From Synergistaceae bacterium (GTDB lineage: Bacteria > Synergistota > Synergistia > Synergistales > Thermovirgaceae): 6,481 bases of DNA. The stretch lies in NCBI GenBank assembly GCA_003446665.1, contig DMCT01000046.1, positions 1 to 6,481 of the forward strand, read 5' to 3'. The position numbers and the translations under genes were made by a program. Of the stretch, positions 1-5,931 are shown in pieces. The stretch's first letter is position 1; each line of letters opens with the position of its first letter. The notes beneath the pieces were generated by a model. It was given only the letters and a program-made list of their open reading frames with translations. It was not told the DNA's origin and did no database searches.

Positions 1-512
1 GGATCCCAACTCCAGCCCGCTTCCTCGAGGATGCTTCGGGCTGCCTCCGGGTCATAGGGGTAGGAGGGGACATTGGGTTCAAAGTAGGGTGATGCAGGCG
101 GCAAAAAGGCGGATATGGGAGTGCTGTACCCCGAAAAAAGATCCCTCACTATCTGTTGCCTGGGGATGGCGTGGGCGACGGCTTTTCTGAGAGCCAGGTT
201 GTTCCATGGTTCTTTCCGGAGGTTGAAACCCATGAAAAAGATATGAAACCCCTGCGCGACGGACAGGTCGATTTCGTCGTTTCCGGCCAGTCGCGTGACG
301 TCAACGGGTCGGGTTATATCGCCCAGCACGTCGAGCTTTCCCCGCTCCAGGGCCAGAATCTGCGAATCCGGGTCGCGGTGTATTACCATGTACAGTTCCT
401 TTATTCGAGGCCCGCTGATGGAGTCGGGGTCGAAAACGGCGGGCGAGCAAAAAGACGGCGTCGCTAAAAAGGCTGCAAACAGCGCAAGAATGAGCGCGAG
501 TTTTCTTTTCAC
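1..512 (-). CDS. Family 5 ABC-transporter solute-binding protein, N-terminally short, partial at window edge
   Basis: This encodes an exported binding protein of the oligopeptide/dipeptide ABC importer type (SBP_bac_5). The frame gives 170 residues from a GTG at 512 and runs off the left edge without a stop. GTG is preferred over the in-frame ATG at 516-518 because the purine run AAAGAGGGGG (plus 519-528) lies six bases before GTG but directly abuts ATG. Residues 2-4 are KRK, followed by a hydrophobic stretch to about 17 and a possible SPA cleavage site near 23-25, so a Sec signal peptide is likely. Family landmarks follow: a segment resembling 'yW-gGkPkikei' at about 32-40, DPDSQILALERGKLDVL (47-63), the FN at 96-97, LALRKAVAHAIPR (106-118), YPYDPEAARSILEEAG (151-166). 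In normal members these motifs come after roughly 200 residues of N-terminal lobe. Here they start straight after the signal peptide. It may be a short functional variant or an internally deleted remnant. Confidence 0.85.
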   Translation of the reverse strand, partial: MKRKLALILALFAAFLATPSFCSPAVFDPDSISGPRIKELYMVIHRDPDSQILALERGKLDVLGDITRPVDVTRLAGNDEIDLSVAQGFHIFFMGFNLRKEPWNNLALRKAVAHAIPRQQIVRDLFSGYSTPISAFLPPASPYFEPNVPSYPYDPEAARSILEEAGWSWD

Positions 513-659
513 GGGCATCCCCCTCTTTATGTCCTTCGATGAGGATTTTTAACATAATAGCATAGCCTTGCTGGAGCGTGGACCGGCGCGAGGTCTTTTC
601 TCTTTTCGGGTTTTGAAGGATACTGAAAAAAGAAATTCTCCCGGAAGGGGGAGAGAACC
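513..659. other. Divergent intergenic control region between the binding protein and polX
   Basis: These 147 bp must carry the start signals for both divergent genes. The AT-rich patch around 546-564 is the best promoter area. On the minus strand TATTAT (plus 554-559) could be a -10 for the binding-protein gene, but the matching -35 region reads TCCACG, which is weak. On the plus strand GATACT at 619-624 could be a -10 for polX, again without a convincing -35. No gene, and no remnant of the missing binding-protein N-terminus, is visible here. Confidence 0.4.
636..655 (+). promoter_or_regulatory. polX ribosome binding site inside a small hairpin
   Basis: The Shine-Dalgarno-like run AAGGGGGAG (645-653) lies six bases before the GTG at 660, which decides the polX start over the ATG at 672. 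Bases 638-642 (CTCCC) pair perfectly with 649-653 (GGGAG) across a six-base loop, and 636-637 can add one A-U and one G-U pair. Folding would hide the ribosome binding site. A role in regulation is inference. Confidence 0.45.
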
Positions 660-2426
660 GTGGCGAATGGTATGGACAACGCCGAAATAGCGAGCCTTTT
701 CGAAGATATTGCCGACATGCTCGAGATACTCGGCGAAAACAGCTTCAAGATAAACGCCTACAGGCGGGCGGCCGAAAATATACGATCTCTGGGGCGAGAC
801 CTTTCAGCCATGGTCGAGGAAGGCTCTTTGGATTCCATCGAGGGGGTCGGAAAAGCGATTTCAGAGAAGATAACCGAGCTTGTCAAAACCGGTCGCCTCG
901 GTTATTACGAAGAACTTGCCGAAAATGTCCCTTCAGGGTTGCTCGATATGCTGGAGGTGCCCGACCTGGGACCTAAACGGGTAAGGGCTATCTGGGAGAA
1001 ATTGGGGATAAGGGACCTTGACGGCCTTGAAGAGGCTGCCAGAACCGGCAGGCTCAAAACACTCGATGGGTTTGGAGCCAAGACGGAGGCAAAGATCCTT
1101 GCGGGAATCGGGGCCCTCAGGGCGAGAAAAAGCTCTGGTCGGACGCCGCTTGCTGTAGCTTGGGATCTTTCAAGAGACATACTGGAAATTCTTGGTTCGA
1201 TTCCCAAAACCAGGGTTGAAGCCGGCGGGTCGCTTCGACGCATGAAAGAAACCATAGGAGACCTCGACTTTTTGTGTGCATCCAGGGCTCCGGAGGAAGT
1301 CCTGGACCGTTTTTGCCGTATGCAAAATGTCGAATCGGTGCTGCTTCGGGGGGAAACAAAAACCAGCGTAAGGCTTCGCACCGGTATCCAGGCGGACCTC
1401 AGGGTGGTGGAAGAAACGCGATGGGGCACTGCCATACAATACTTTACAGGCAGTCAACAGCATAACGTGCGCCTCAGGGAAAGGGCGAGAAAGCTCGGGT
1501 TTTCCCTGAGCGAGTACGCCCTGAAACGGATTTCTACGGGCGAGGAAATCTTGTGCGCCGACGAGGAGGAAGTATACGCGAAGCTGGGTCTGCCATGGAT
1601 TCCTCCCGAAATGAGGGAGGACCGGGGCGAGATCGAGGCGGCCCTTGAAGGCAGGTTGCCTCCCTGCGTGGAACTCAAGGATATCGCCGGAGACCTGCAG
1701 TGCCACACCGACGAAAGCGACGGCACGTGCGCCCTGGAGGAGATGGCCGAAGCCGCAGAGGAATTGGGCCTCTTTTGGCTTCTTTTGACGGATCACAGCA
1801 GCGGCCTCGGCGTGGTTCGGGGACTTTCTCCTGAGCGCATTCGCGACCAGTCAAGACGCATAGATCACTGGAACGCCTCGGGCCATGGTATTCGCCTCCT
1901 CAAGGGAATCGAGACCGAAATAATGGCCGACGGATCGCTGGACCTCCCCGGAGAGGTCCTGGGCGAACTTGACCTCGTGGTGGCGGCGGTGCATTCTTCC
2001 CTCAGGCAGGACAGGGAGAAGATCACCCGTCGCTATCTAAAGGCCCTTGCCGACCCCAATGTGCACATATTGGCGCACCCGGTGGGCAGGCTTATCGGTG
2101 AAAGGGAAGGCGCTTCGCCCGACTGGGAGAAGGTATTGGCCGAGGCTGTCCGGACCGGCACCATACTGGAGATAAACGCCAACCCCTATCGACTGGACCT
2201 TCCCGATACCCTGGCGTCAAGAGCGCTTGAACTCGGCGCATTTTTCGCCATCAGCACCGATGCCCACTCCACGGAACAGTTGGAGTACATGCACTTCGGG
2301 GTATCCCTGGCTAAAAGGGCATGGATACCGCCTGAACGCATCGTCAATACCTGGGATGTGGACAAACTGTTGGAGTGGGCAAAAAAGAAACCGTCCCGTC
2401 TTGAAAGACAGGGTGGAAAGACATAA
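660..2426 (+). CDS. polX: DNA polymerase X family protein (Pol X plus C-terminal PHP domain)
   Basis: This is a cytoplasmic repair polymerase of 588 residues, close to the roughly 570-575 of Bacillus and Thermus PolX. Family members fill short gaps in base excision repair, and the PHP domain supplies metal-dependent 3'-5' exonuclease and related end-processing activity. Seen in order: an N-terminal helical region; a helix-hairpin-helix around 58-78 (IEGVGKAISEKI) and a second GFGAKTEAKI near 137-146; the polymerase core with GSLRR (190-194), catalytic Asp pair D201/D203 (GDLDFL) and third Asp D246 (ADLRVV); and TGSQQHN (263-269). The PHP domain carries DLQCHTDESDG (345-355), TDHS (377-380), E418, H445, AHP (472-474) and TDAH (533-536). 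The first histidine of the PHP HxH motif is Gln (Q347), but the other metal ligands are in place. GTG start is set by the AAGGGGGAG site. It is probably co-transcribed with the cupin 19 bp downstream. Confidence 0.95.
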   Translation: MANGMDNAEIASLFEDIADMLEILGENSFKINAYRRAAENIRSLGRDLSAMVEEGSLDSIEGVGKAISEKITELVKTGRLGYYEELAENVPSGLLDMLEVPDLGPKRVRAIWEKLGIRDLDGLEEAARTGRLKTLDGFGAKTEAKILAGIGALRARKSSGRTPLAVAWDLSRDILEILGSIPKTRVEAGGSLRRMKETIGDLDFLCASRAPEEVLDRFCRMQNVESVLLRGETKTSVRLRTGIQADLRVVEETRWGTAIQYFTGSQQHNVRLRERARKLGFSLSEYALKRISTGEEILCADEEEVYAKLGLPWIPPEMREDRGEIEAALEGRLPPCVELKDIAGDLQCHTDESDGTCALEEMAEAAEELGLFWLLLTDHSSGLGVVRGLSPERIRDQSRRIDHWNASGHGIRLLKGIETEIMADGSLDLPGEVLGELDLVVAAVHSSLRQDREKITRRYLKALADPNVHILAHPVGRLIGEREGASPDWEKVLAEAVRTGTILEINANPYRLDLPDTLASRALELGAFFAISTDAHSTEQLEYMHFGVSLAKRAWIPPERIVNTWDVDKLLEWAKKKPSRLERQGGKT

Positions 2427-2433
2427 AAAAACA

Positions 2434-2439
2434 GGAGGG
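2434..2439 (+). promoter_or_regulatory. Ribosome binding site fixing the cupin start
   Basis: GGAGGG lies six bases before the ATG at 2446. It shows that the cupin begins there and not at an upstream in-frame ATG at 2227, which lies inside polX in another frame. Confidence 0.85.
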
Positions 2440-2445
2440 TCAGAC

Positions 2446-2796
2446 ATGTTTTTCAAACTTCAGGAAATGAAAGGCACAAGAAGGGAACACATCCAAAATG
2501 GTCAGGGTGGGGCCATGTTTTATTCATGCATGGCTCCGGAGGAAAAACCTGCAGGCAGCCGGCTGAAGATGGTGGCAAGGATAGAGCTTGACCCGGGCGC
2601 ATCAGTAGGTGAACACGAGCACAAGGGGGACGAGGAAGTCTACATAGTCCTTTCCGGGCGTGGGGATTTTACCGATGACGAAAAGAGTCACGAGGTAGGC
2701 CCGGGCGACATTATGGTCACATTGAACGGGCATCGGCACTCGCTGATGAATACAGGAGCGGAACCGCTCGTATTTGTCGCGGTGATAGCCGAATAG
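2446..2796 (+). CDS. Small single-domain cupin (cupin_2) protein
   Basis: This is a 116-residue soluble protein made almost entirely of one cupin beta-barrel. Motif 1 is visible as G51...H57-x-H59-(x4)-E64-(x6)-G71. Motif 2 is G87-D88...G95-xx-H98-xxx-N102. The four usual metal ligands H57, H59, E64 and H98 are all present, so it should bind a divalent metal. The Pro usual in motif 2 is Leu93. Cupins of this size include isomerases, dioxygenases, sugar-binding and sensor proteins, and nothing here picks one, so function is unknown. It follows polX after 19 bp with its own strong ribosome binding site, pointing to one transcript. It ends seven bases from the convergent exporter gene, leaving no room for an ordinary terminator. 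Confidence 0.88.
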   Translation: MFFKLQEMKGTRREHIQNGQGGAMFYSCMAPEEKPAGSRLKMVARIELDPGASVGEHEHKGDEEVYIVLSGRGDFTDDEKSHEVGPGDIMVTLNGHRHSLMNTGAEPLVFVAVIAE

Positions 2797-2814
2797 TCTT
2801 ATTTCAGGCGGCTA
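2786..2814. repeat. Inverted repeat spanning both convergent stop codons
   Basis: TAGCCG (2786-2791) and CGGCTA (2809-2814) are perfect 6-base arms around a 17-base loop that holds both stop codons. There is no T-run on either side, so it is at best a weak two-way terminator and may be chance. Confidence 0.25.
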
Positions 2815-4018
2815 CGTCCACCTTGCCCAGCAGCGAAAAGAGCACTATAGCCATCAACAGCGACATGACCGCTCCAGACAAAAAGACCGTCTCGATACCG
2901 GAAATAGAGTAAATGATGCCCATTAGCACCGGCCCCAGGGTTTGTCCCAACCTCAGCGACATGCTGTTGAGGGACAAAAAGACCGCGCGGTTTTCCTCGG
3001 GAGCCAGTGTGGCAAGCATAGTCATCAATGTAGGCATGTTGAGTCCCTGCGCGATGCCGAAGAAAACGGCCGGTAGCGCGGTGCTGCAGCAGCCTGGTGC
3101 GAGCAGGATCAAGATCAGGGCCAGGGCATATATAAAAAAGGCCGTTACCAGGCGGCACCGCTCCGAAAACCGTTCGGCCAAAAAACGGGTCCTTGATGCA
3201 GTCACCGCGTTTGAAAAGGACATTGCGGCAGAGACCATGCCTACATGGAGGGGTGTCGCGCCGTACCTGCCCGACAGGAAAAAGGGGAGATACGTAAGGA
3301 AGGCTCCGTAGAAAATGACGAAGGTCATCACGCTGGTGCAAAAAAGAAGCAGCGTCGTCTTGTGAAATACTGCTGAACGCAGCCTGGTGGTATCGAAGCC
3401 CCATCCTGCGTGTTCTTGCGGCTTATAAACTTCCTCGAGCCGGAACAAGGCCCACAGGCCCACGAAAACGCCCGAAAAGGCCAGGGCAAAGGGGTACCTC
3501 CAGCCGAAGGTCGCCAGTATACCTCCCAATGCCGGATAGCTTGCCGCCCCCAACCCGATGACACTCGAGTTGTAGCCCATGGCCTCGGAACGTTCCTTTC
3601 CGGAAAAGAAGTCGCCTATAAGGGTGGCGTTAAGCGAATTTAGTGCCGATGCTCCTGTTCCCTGCAAGAACCGGAGTGCCAGAAGCATCGTAAAATCCGA
3701 CGCGAAAGCGCATGCTCCCCCGGCCAGGCCGAAAAGAAAGAGACAGGGGACCAAAACCTTCTTCCTGCCGAATCTGTCGGCGAGAATGCCCAAAAAAGGG
3801 GTTAAAAGAAAGCCCGGGATCGTAAAAACCGACACAAGTAAAGCCGTACGGGCGGCGGAAAGCCCCAGTTCCCGGGAGATGTCGGGGAAAGCCGGCGTGA
3901 CGCTGGCGATGCCCAAAACGGACATGAGAGTCACGCCGAGCACTATACGGAAATTACTGTCCTTGAGGACTCCCCCTCCCGAAACGGCCGGGGGAGTCCC
4001 GTCCTTTTCTCCTCGCAT
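2804..4018 (-). CDS. MFS transporter, DHA1-type drug/metabolite exporter
   Basis: This is an inner-membrane secondary transporter of 404 residues, normal length for a 12-helix major facilitator. Between helices 2 and 3 lies a textbook motif A, GILADRFGRKKV (77-88). RFLQGTGAS (116-124) fits motif B in helix 4, and GLGAASYPALGG (155-166) resembles motif C of proton-coupled antiporters. The middle loop around 195-220 is hydrophilic, and a degenerate motif A repeat (FLAERFSER) lies at 279-287. These features suit a proton-driven exporter of the 12-helix DHA1 group; the substrate cannot be read from sequence. It lies 36 bp downstream of the nitroreductase on the same strand, so the pair is likely an operon. 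The start at 4018 has only a mediocre GGCGGGG ribosome binding site, and no better in-frame start exists before helix 1. A 10-bp perfect inverted repeat covers codons 7-18. Confidence 0.9.
   Translation of the reverse strand: MRGEKDGTPPAVSGGGVLKDSNFRIVLGVTLMSVLGIASVTPAFPDISRELGLSAARTALLVSVFTIPGFLLTPFLGILADRFGRKKVLVPCLFLFGLAGGACAFASDFTMLLALRFLQGTGASALNSLNATLIGDFFSGKERSEAMGYNSSVIGLGAASYPALGGILATFGWRYPFALAFSGVFVGLWALFRLEEVYKPQEHAGWGFDTTRLRSAVFHKTTLLLFCTSVMTFVIFYGAFLTYLPFFLSGRYGATPLHVGMVSAAMSFSNAVTASRTRFLAERFSERCRLVTAFFIYALALILILLAPGCCSTALPAVFFGIAQGLNMPTLMTMLATLAPEENRAVFLSLNSMSLRLGQTLGPVLMGIIYSISGIETVFLSGAVMSLLMAIVLFSLLGKVDVAA
3967..3999 (-). repeat. 10-bp perfect inverted repeat in the first codons of the exporter gene
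   Basis: On the plus strand GGACTCCCCC (3967-3976) and GGGGGAGTCC (3990-3999) are exact reverse complements, separated by 13 bases. In the exporter mRNA this makes a GC-rich hairpin over codons 7-18. No T-run follows on either strand, so it is not an intrinsic terminator. It could slow translation or serve as a protein-binding site. Confidence 0.6.
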
Positions 4019-4054
4019 TTTTACCCCGCCTGGGCCGCCGGTTTGAGGACTTGC

Positions 4055-4576
4055 TTACCAGCCGTTTTTGTGGACCCTTGCCGTATCGTACCTGTCGGAA
4101 GGTTTTTTTGCTTCCGCCGGATATCCCAGCGAGACTATCGAAAAGGGAACGATGTCATCGGGCAGCCCGAGCAGGGCTCGGAGCCCTTTAATCAGGGGTT
4201 CCTTTGGATACACACCAAGCCAGACGGACCCAAGTCCGAGGGCGGTGGCGGCCAAAAGGATGTTCTCCGTGGCAGCTGCGCAATCCTGGGGCCAGAACTC
4301 ATCTGACTTCAAACCATTAGACCGGGCGCAGACAACTATGGCTGCCGGGGCTTGCATTAGCATCTTGGAATAGGGGTGAAATTCCGGGATTGCGTCGAGC
4401 AGCTTTCTGTCGTCGATCACTACGAACTCCCAGGGCTGTTGGTTGTGCGCTGAAGGCGCGGCCATGGCCGCCTTCAGAAGGTGTTCGTAAACGGCCTCGT
4501 TCAGCTTTCGGTCCGTGTATGACCTTATACTCCTGCGCGACAAGATGGTTTCAAGCGCTGTCTGTTTGTTTTCCAT
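4055..4576 (-). CDS. Nitroreductase-family FMN oxidoreductase (small form)
   Basis: This is a cytoplasmic flavoprotein of 173 residues, typical of the short single-domain nitroreductases found in anaerobes. The family transfers electrons from NAD(P)H through FMN to nitroaromatics, quinones or other acceptors; the natural substrate is unknown. Seen: SRRSIRSYTD (13-22), whose Arg and Ser residues bind the FMN phosphate; APSAHNQQPWEF (40-51); ENILLAATALGLGSVWLG (104-121), the conserved helix and Gly-rich turn over the flavin; and the C-terminal LGYPAE (150-155) with RYDTARVH (162-169). The start is fixed by AAGGAGGT eight bases before ATG. A near-consensus promoter sits about 50-75 bp upstream. 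The MFS exporter gene follows after 36 bp, so one possible reading is that the enzyme modifies or responds to a compound the exporter removes. That link is inference. Confidence 0.92.
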   Translation of the reverse strand: MENKQTALETILSRRSIRSYTDRKLNEAVYEHLLKAAMAAPSAHNQQPWEFVVIDDRKLLDAIPEFHPYSKMLMQAPAAIVVCARSNGLKSDEFWPQDCAAATENILLAATALGLGSVWLGVYPKEPLIKGLRALLGLPDDIVPFSIVSLGYPAEAKKPSDRYDTARVHKNGW

Positions 4577-4584
4577 TAAAAATT

Positions 4585-4592
4585 ACCTCCTT
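4585..4592 (-). promoter_or_regulatory. Ribosome binding site of the nitroreductase gene
   Basis: On the minus strand this reads AAGGAGGT, a full match to the anti-Shine-Dalgarno core, eight bases before the ATG at 4576. Confidence 0.85.
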
Positions 4593-4624
4593 CTTTGAGC
4601 TTGCGTTTACGGCGTGGATTACGG

Positions 4625-4652
4625 ATTATACATATATAAATTATATTGTCGA
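4625..4652 (-). promoter_or_regulatory. Sigma-70-type promoter of the nitroreductase-exporter operon
   Basis: On the minus strand TCGACA (plus 4647-4652; five of six match to TTGACA) is followed after 16 bases by a perfect TATAAT (plus 4625-4630). Transcription would start near 4618, giving a leader of about 40 bases. The spacer contains a 13-base AT-only perfect palindrome, ATATAAATTATAT (4634-4646), in a position where repressors often bind; it may also be just AT richness. Confidence 0.75.
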
Positions 4653-4683
4653 GGAGTGATGGGTCTTGTGAATACTTTTCAGG

Positions 4684-4697
4684 GCCGCAGGGGCGGC
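4684..4697. repeat. Short GC-rich hairpin
   Basis: GCCGC (4684-4688) and GCGGC (4693-4697) form a five-base stem with a four-base loop, upstream of the nitroreductase promoter. No T-run directly follows on either strand, so it is not a standard terminator. Confidence 0.3.
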
Positions 4698-4736
4698 AAT
4701 AAAGAAAATATGGCGTTTTTTTCACCCGTCACTTTA

Positions 4737-4779
4737 AACGGAACGGTGTCAGGGATGATTCTTGAGCAACCGTGCCGTT
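4737..4779 (-). repeat. Imperfect inverted repeat after the GGDEF gene, possible weak terminator
   Basis: AACGGAACGGT (4737-4747) and ACCGTGCCGTT (4769-4779) are complementary at 10 of 11 positions, with a 21-base loop. Three further A-T pairs can form after a one-base bulge. It starts about ten bases beyond the GGDEF stop codon, where a terminator would be expected. The stem is followed on the minus strand only by TTTAAAG, not a long T-run, so termination is uncertain. Confidence 0.4.
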
Positions 4780-4788
4780 AAAATTCCA

Positions 4789-5883
4789 TCACGTTTGTGT
4801 TTCTTCTTCCCAATGGAGAGGCTCGGCGTGCGGGTTGTCCGGGTCCACCAAAGCTGTACCGTCCGACTTTTTCGCCCTGTACAGGGCGGTATCGGCGTTT
4901 ACCATGACAGCCTGGTAGGTTATTCCTGGAATTATCTTCGTGATGCCTACAGAGACTTTGGTGTATTCTGGCATAACGTCTTTCATGCCGGAGATGATGC
5001 GTCTGGCTACTGTTTTGCCCAAATCCAGGCTAGGGTTGTCCAAAACCACCACGAATTCCTCGCCGCCATACCGCGCCAGCATGTCTTCGGACCGGATTTT
5101 TTTCTTGAGCATCTCGGCCGTTTTTTTGAGGAAGGCGTCGGCCACCAGATATCCGTGGTTTTCCACCACGTCCTTGTATTTGTCCAAAGACAAGAAAAGC
5201 AGAACCTTTTCGGCATCGTTTTCGACCAGGGACTTAAGGAAATTGTCGAAGTAGCCCCTGTTATACGCTCCCGTCAACGCATCCTTTGTGGCCATCTGTT
5301 CCGCCTGTTTGTGGGCCTTGATCAGAAGCGAAATCTGGGTCACGTGCATCCTGAGGATATCCAGAAAGAAATAGGAAAAAAGCAGCGAAAAGGAATAGAT
5401 GATTATCACGTAAGCCAGAATCATTTCCACGGTCCCGCTCCTCAACATGGGTATGTAGAAGCATATGGCGTTATAAAGGAGTATCAAAAAGAAAGAGAAG
5501 CTCTTTGGCCTGATGAAGTACGGACCCACCAGGATGGCGAAAAGAAGGGAAATAACATGCCTCAAAAGCAAAAACGGCAGGGGTATGGCGAAACGGGATT
5601 CCAGAAGCGGTATGGAAGTGATCAAAAGTAGATCCAGGATCACTACCATGCCGAGGTTTCTTTTCATCCGTTCCGACATGGGAATCAATACAAGAGGGAC
5701 AGCCGCAAGGTGAAGCACTGCGAGCAATCCGTCGATAGTCCTTAAAAGTGGAAAACCGAAAATCGTGTCGGTGAGAAACATCGCCCCGAACCAGGCCGCC
5801 ATAACCAGACAATTGCTGGTTTTCCTTATCTTTTGCCTGTCTACGAAAGGCCCCTCGGTCTGGTCAAGAGTGACTTCGTTCAT
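4789..5883 (-). CDS. Membrane GGDEF-domain protein with altered active site
   Basis: This 364-residue protein has six predicted transmembrane helices (roughly 25-41, 52-68, 78-94, 102-120, 129-146, 154-175), a short linker, and a cytoplasmic GGDEF domain from about 195. The helices match no sensor family I recognise. GGDEF domains normally make cyclic di-GMP from two GTP. Seen: DALTGAYNR (201-209), the RxxD product-binding I-site RSED (264-267), and GGEEF (273-277) exactly five residues later. Aligned without gaps to PleD, the Mg-binding Asp is Ser232, the guanine-contacting Asn is Val240, the GH is GY (Tyr245), and the late GRN is DGT; the second base contact, Asp249, is kept. The domain may therefore be weakly active, act as a c-di-GMP receptor, or use another nucleotide. 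The start is ATG 5883 with GGAGGT seven bases upstream. The in-frame GTG at 5910 has no ribosome binding site. It lies 48 bp after the tRNA nucleotidyltransferase gene on the same strand. Confidence 0.9.
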   Translation of the reverse strand: MNEVTLDQTEGPFVDRQKIRKTSNCLVMAAWFGAMFLTDTIFGFPLLRTIDGLLAVLHLAAVPLVLIPMSERMKRNLGMVVILDLLLITSIPLLESRFAIPLPFLLLRHVISLLFAILVGPYFIRPKSFSFFLILLYNAICFYIPMLRSGTVEMILAYVIIIYSFSLLFSYFFLDILRMHVTQISLLIKAHKQAEQMATKDALTGAYNRGYFDNFLKSLVENDAEKVLLFLSLDKYKDVVENHGYLVADAFLKKTAEMLKKKIRSEDMLARYGGEEFVVVLDNPSLDLGKTVARRIISGMKDVMPEYTKVSVGITKIIPGITYQAVMVNADTALYRAKKSDGTALVDPDNPHAEPLHWEEETQT

Positions 5884-5890
5884 CTTACGG

Positions 5891-5896
5891 ACCTCC
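5891..5896 (-). promoter_or_regulatory. Ribosome binding site fixing the GGDEF gene start
   Basis: GGAGGT on the minus strand lies seven bases before the ATG at 5883. It decides this start over the GTG at 5910, which would place the site inside the coding region. Confidence 0.85.
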
Positions 5897-5931
5897 GCTT
5901 CTGGTCGCACGCTGTTTTGCTTTTTAGCATA

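Noticed and set aside
1..6. Window begins with a BamHI site (GGATCC), with another at 6313-6318
   Set aside because: Two such sites in 6.5 kb are unremarkable. The second lies inside a coding frame that continues past it, so there is no sign of a cloning junction.
905..1435. Minus-strand open frame of 176 codons inside polX
   Set aside because: The composition is Ser/Arg/Pro-rich, as expected for an antisense shadow, and the sense frame is clearly coding.
1170..1796. Minus-strand open frame of 208 codons inside polX
   Set aside because: It overlaps conserved polymerase and PHP motifs on the plus strand, and its own product resembles no family.
2227..2445. Upstream extension of the cupin reading frame into polX
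   Set aside because: The segment encodes low-quality sequence out of frame with conserved PolX residues. The GGAGGG site and the start of conserved sequence place the cupin start at 2446.
3579..4046. Plus-strand open frame of 155 codons opposite the exporter
   Set aside because: It is Lys/Arg/Pro-rich, antisense to transmembrane helices, and shows no domain or ribosome binding site.
4715..4722. Run of seven Ts on the plus strand as a possible terminator
   Set aside because: The nearest GC hairpin (4684-4697) ends about 18 bases earlier, and no plus-strand gene lies upstream that would need it.
4762..5631. Long plus-strand open frame of 289 codons
   Set aside because: It is antisense to the GGDEF gene, its translation is rich in His/Gln/Phe with no recognisable domain, and it has no ribosome binding site. 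The minus-strand frame has clear motifs and a strong site.
5884..5910. GTG start at 5910 for the GGDEF protein
   Set aside because: There is no ribosome binding site before 5910, while GGAGGT sits at the right distance from the ATG at 5883.
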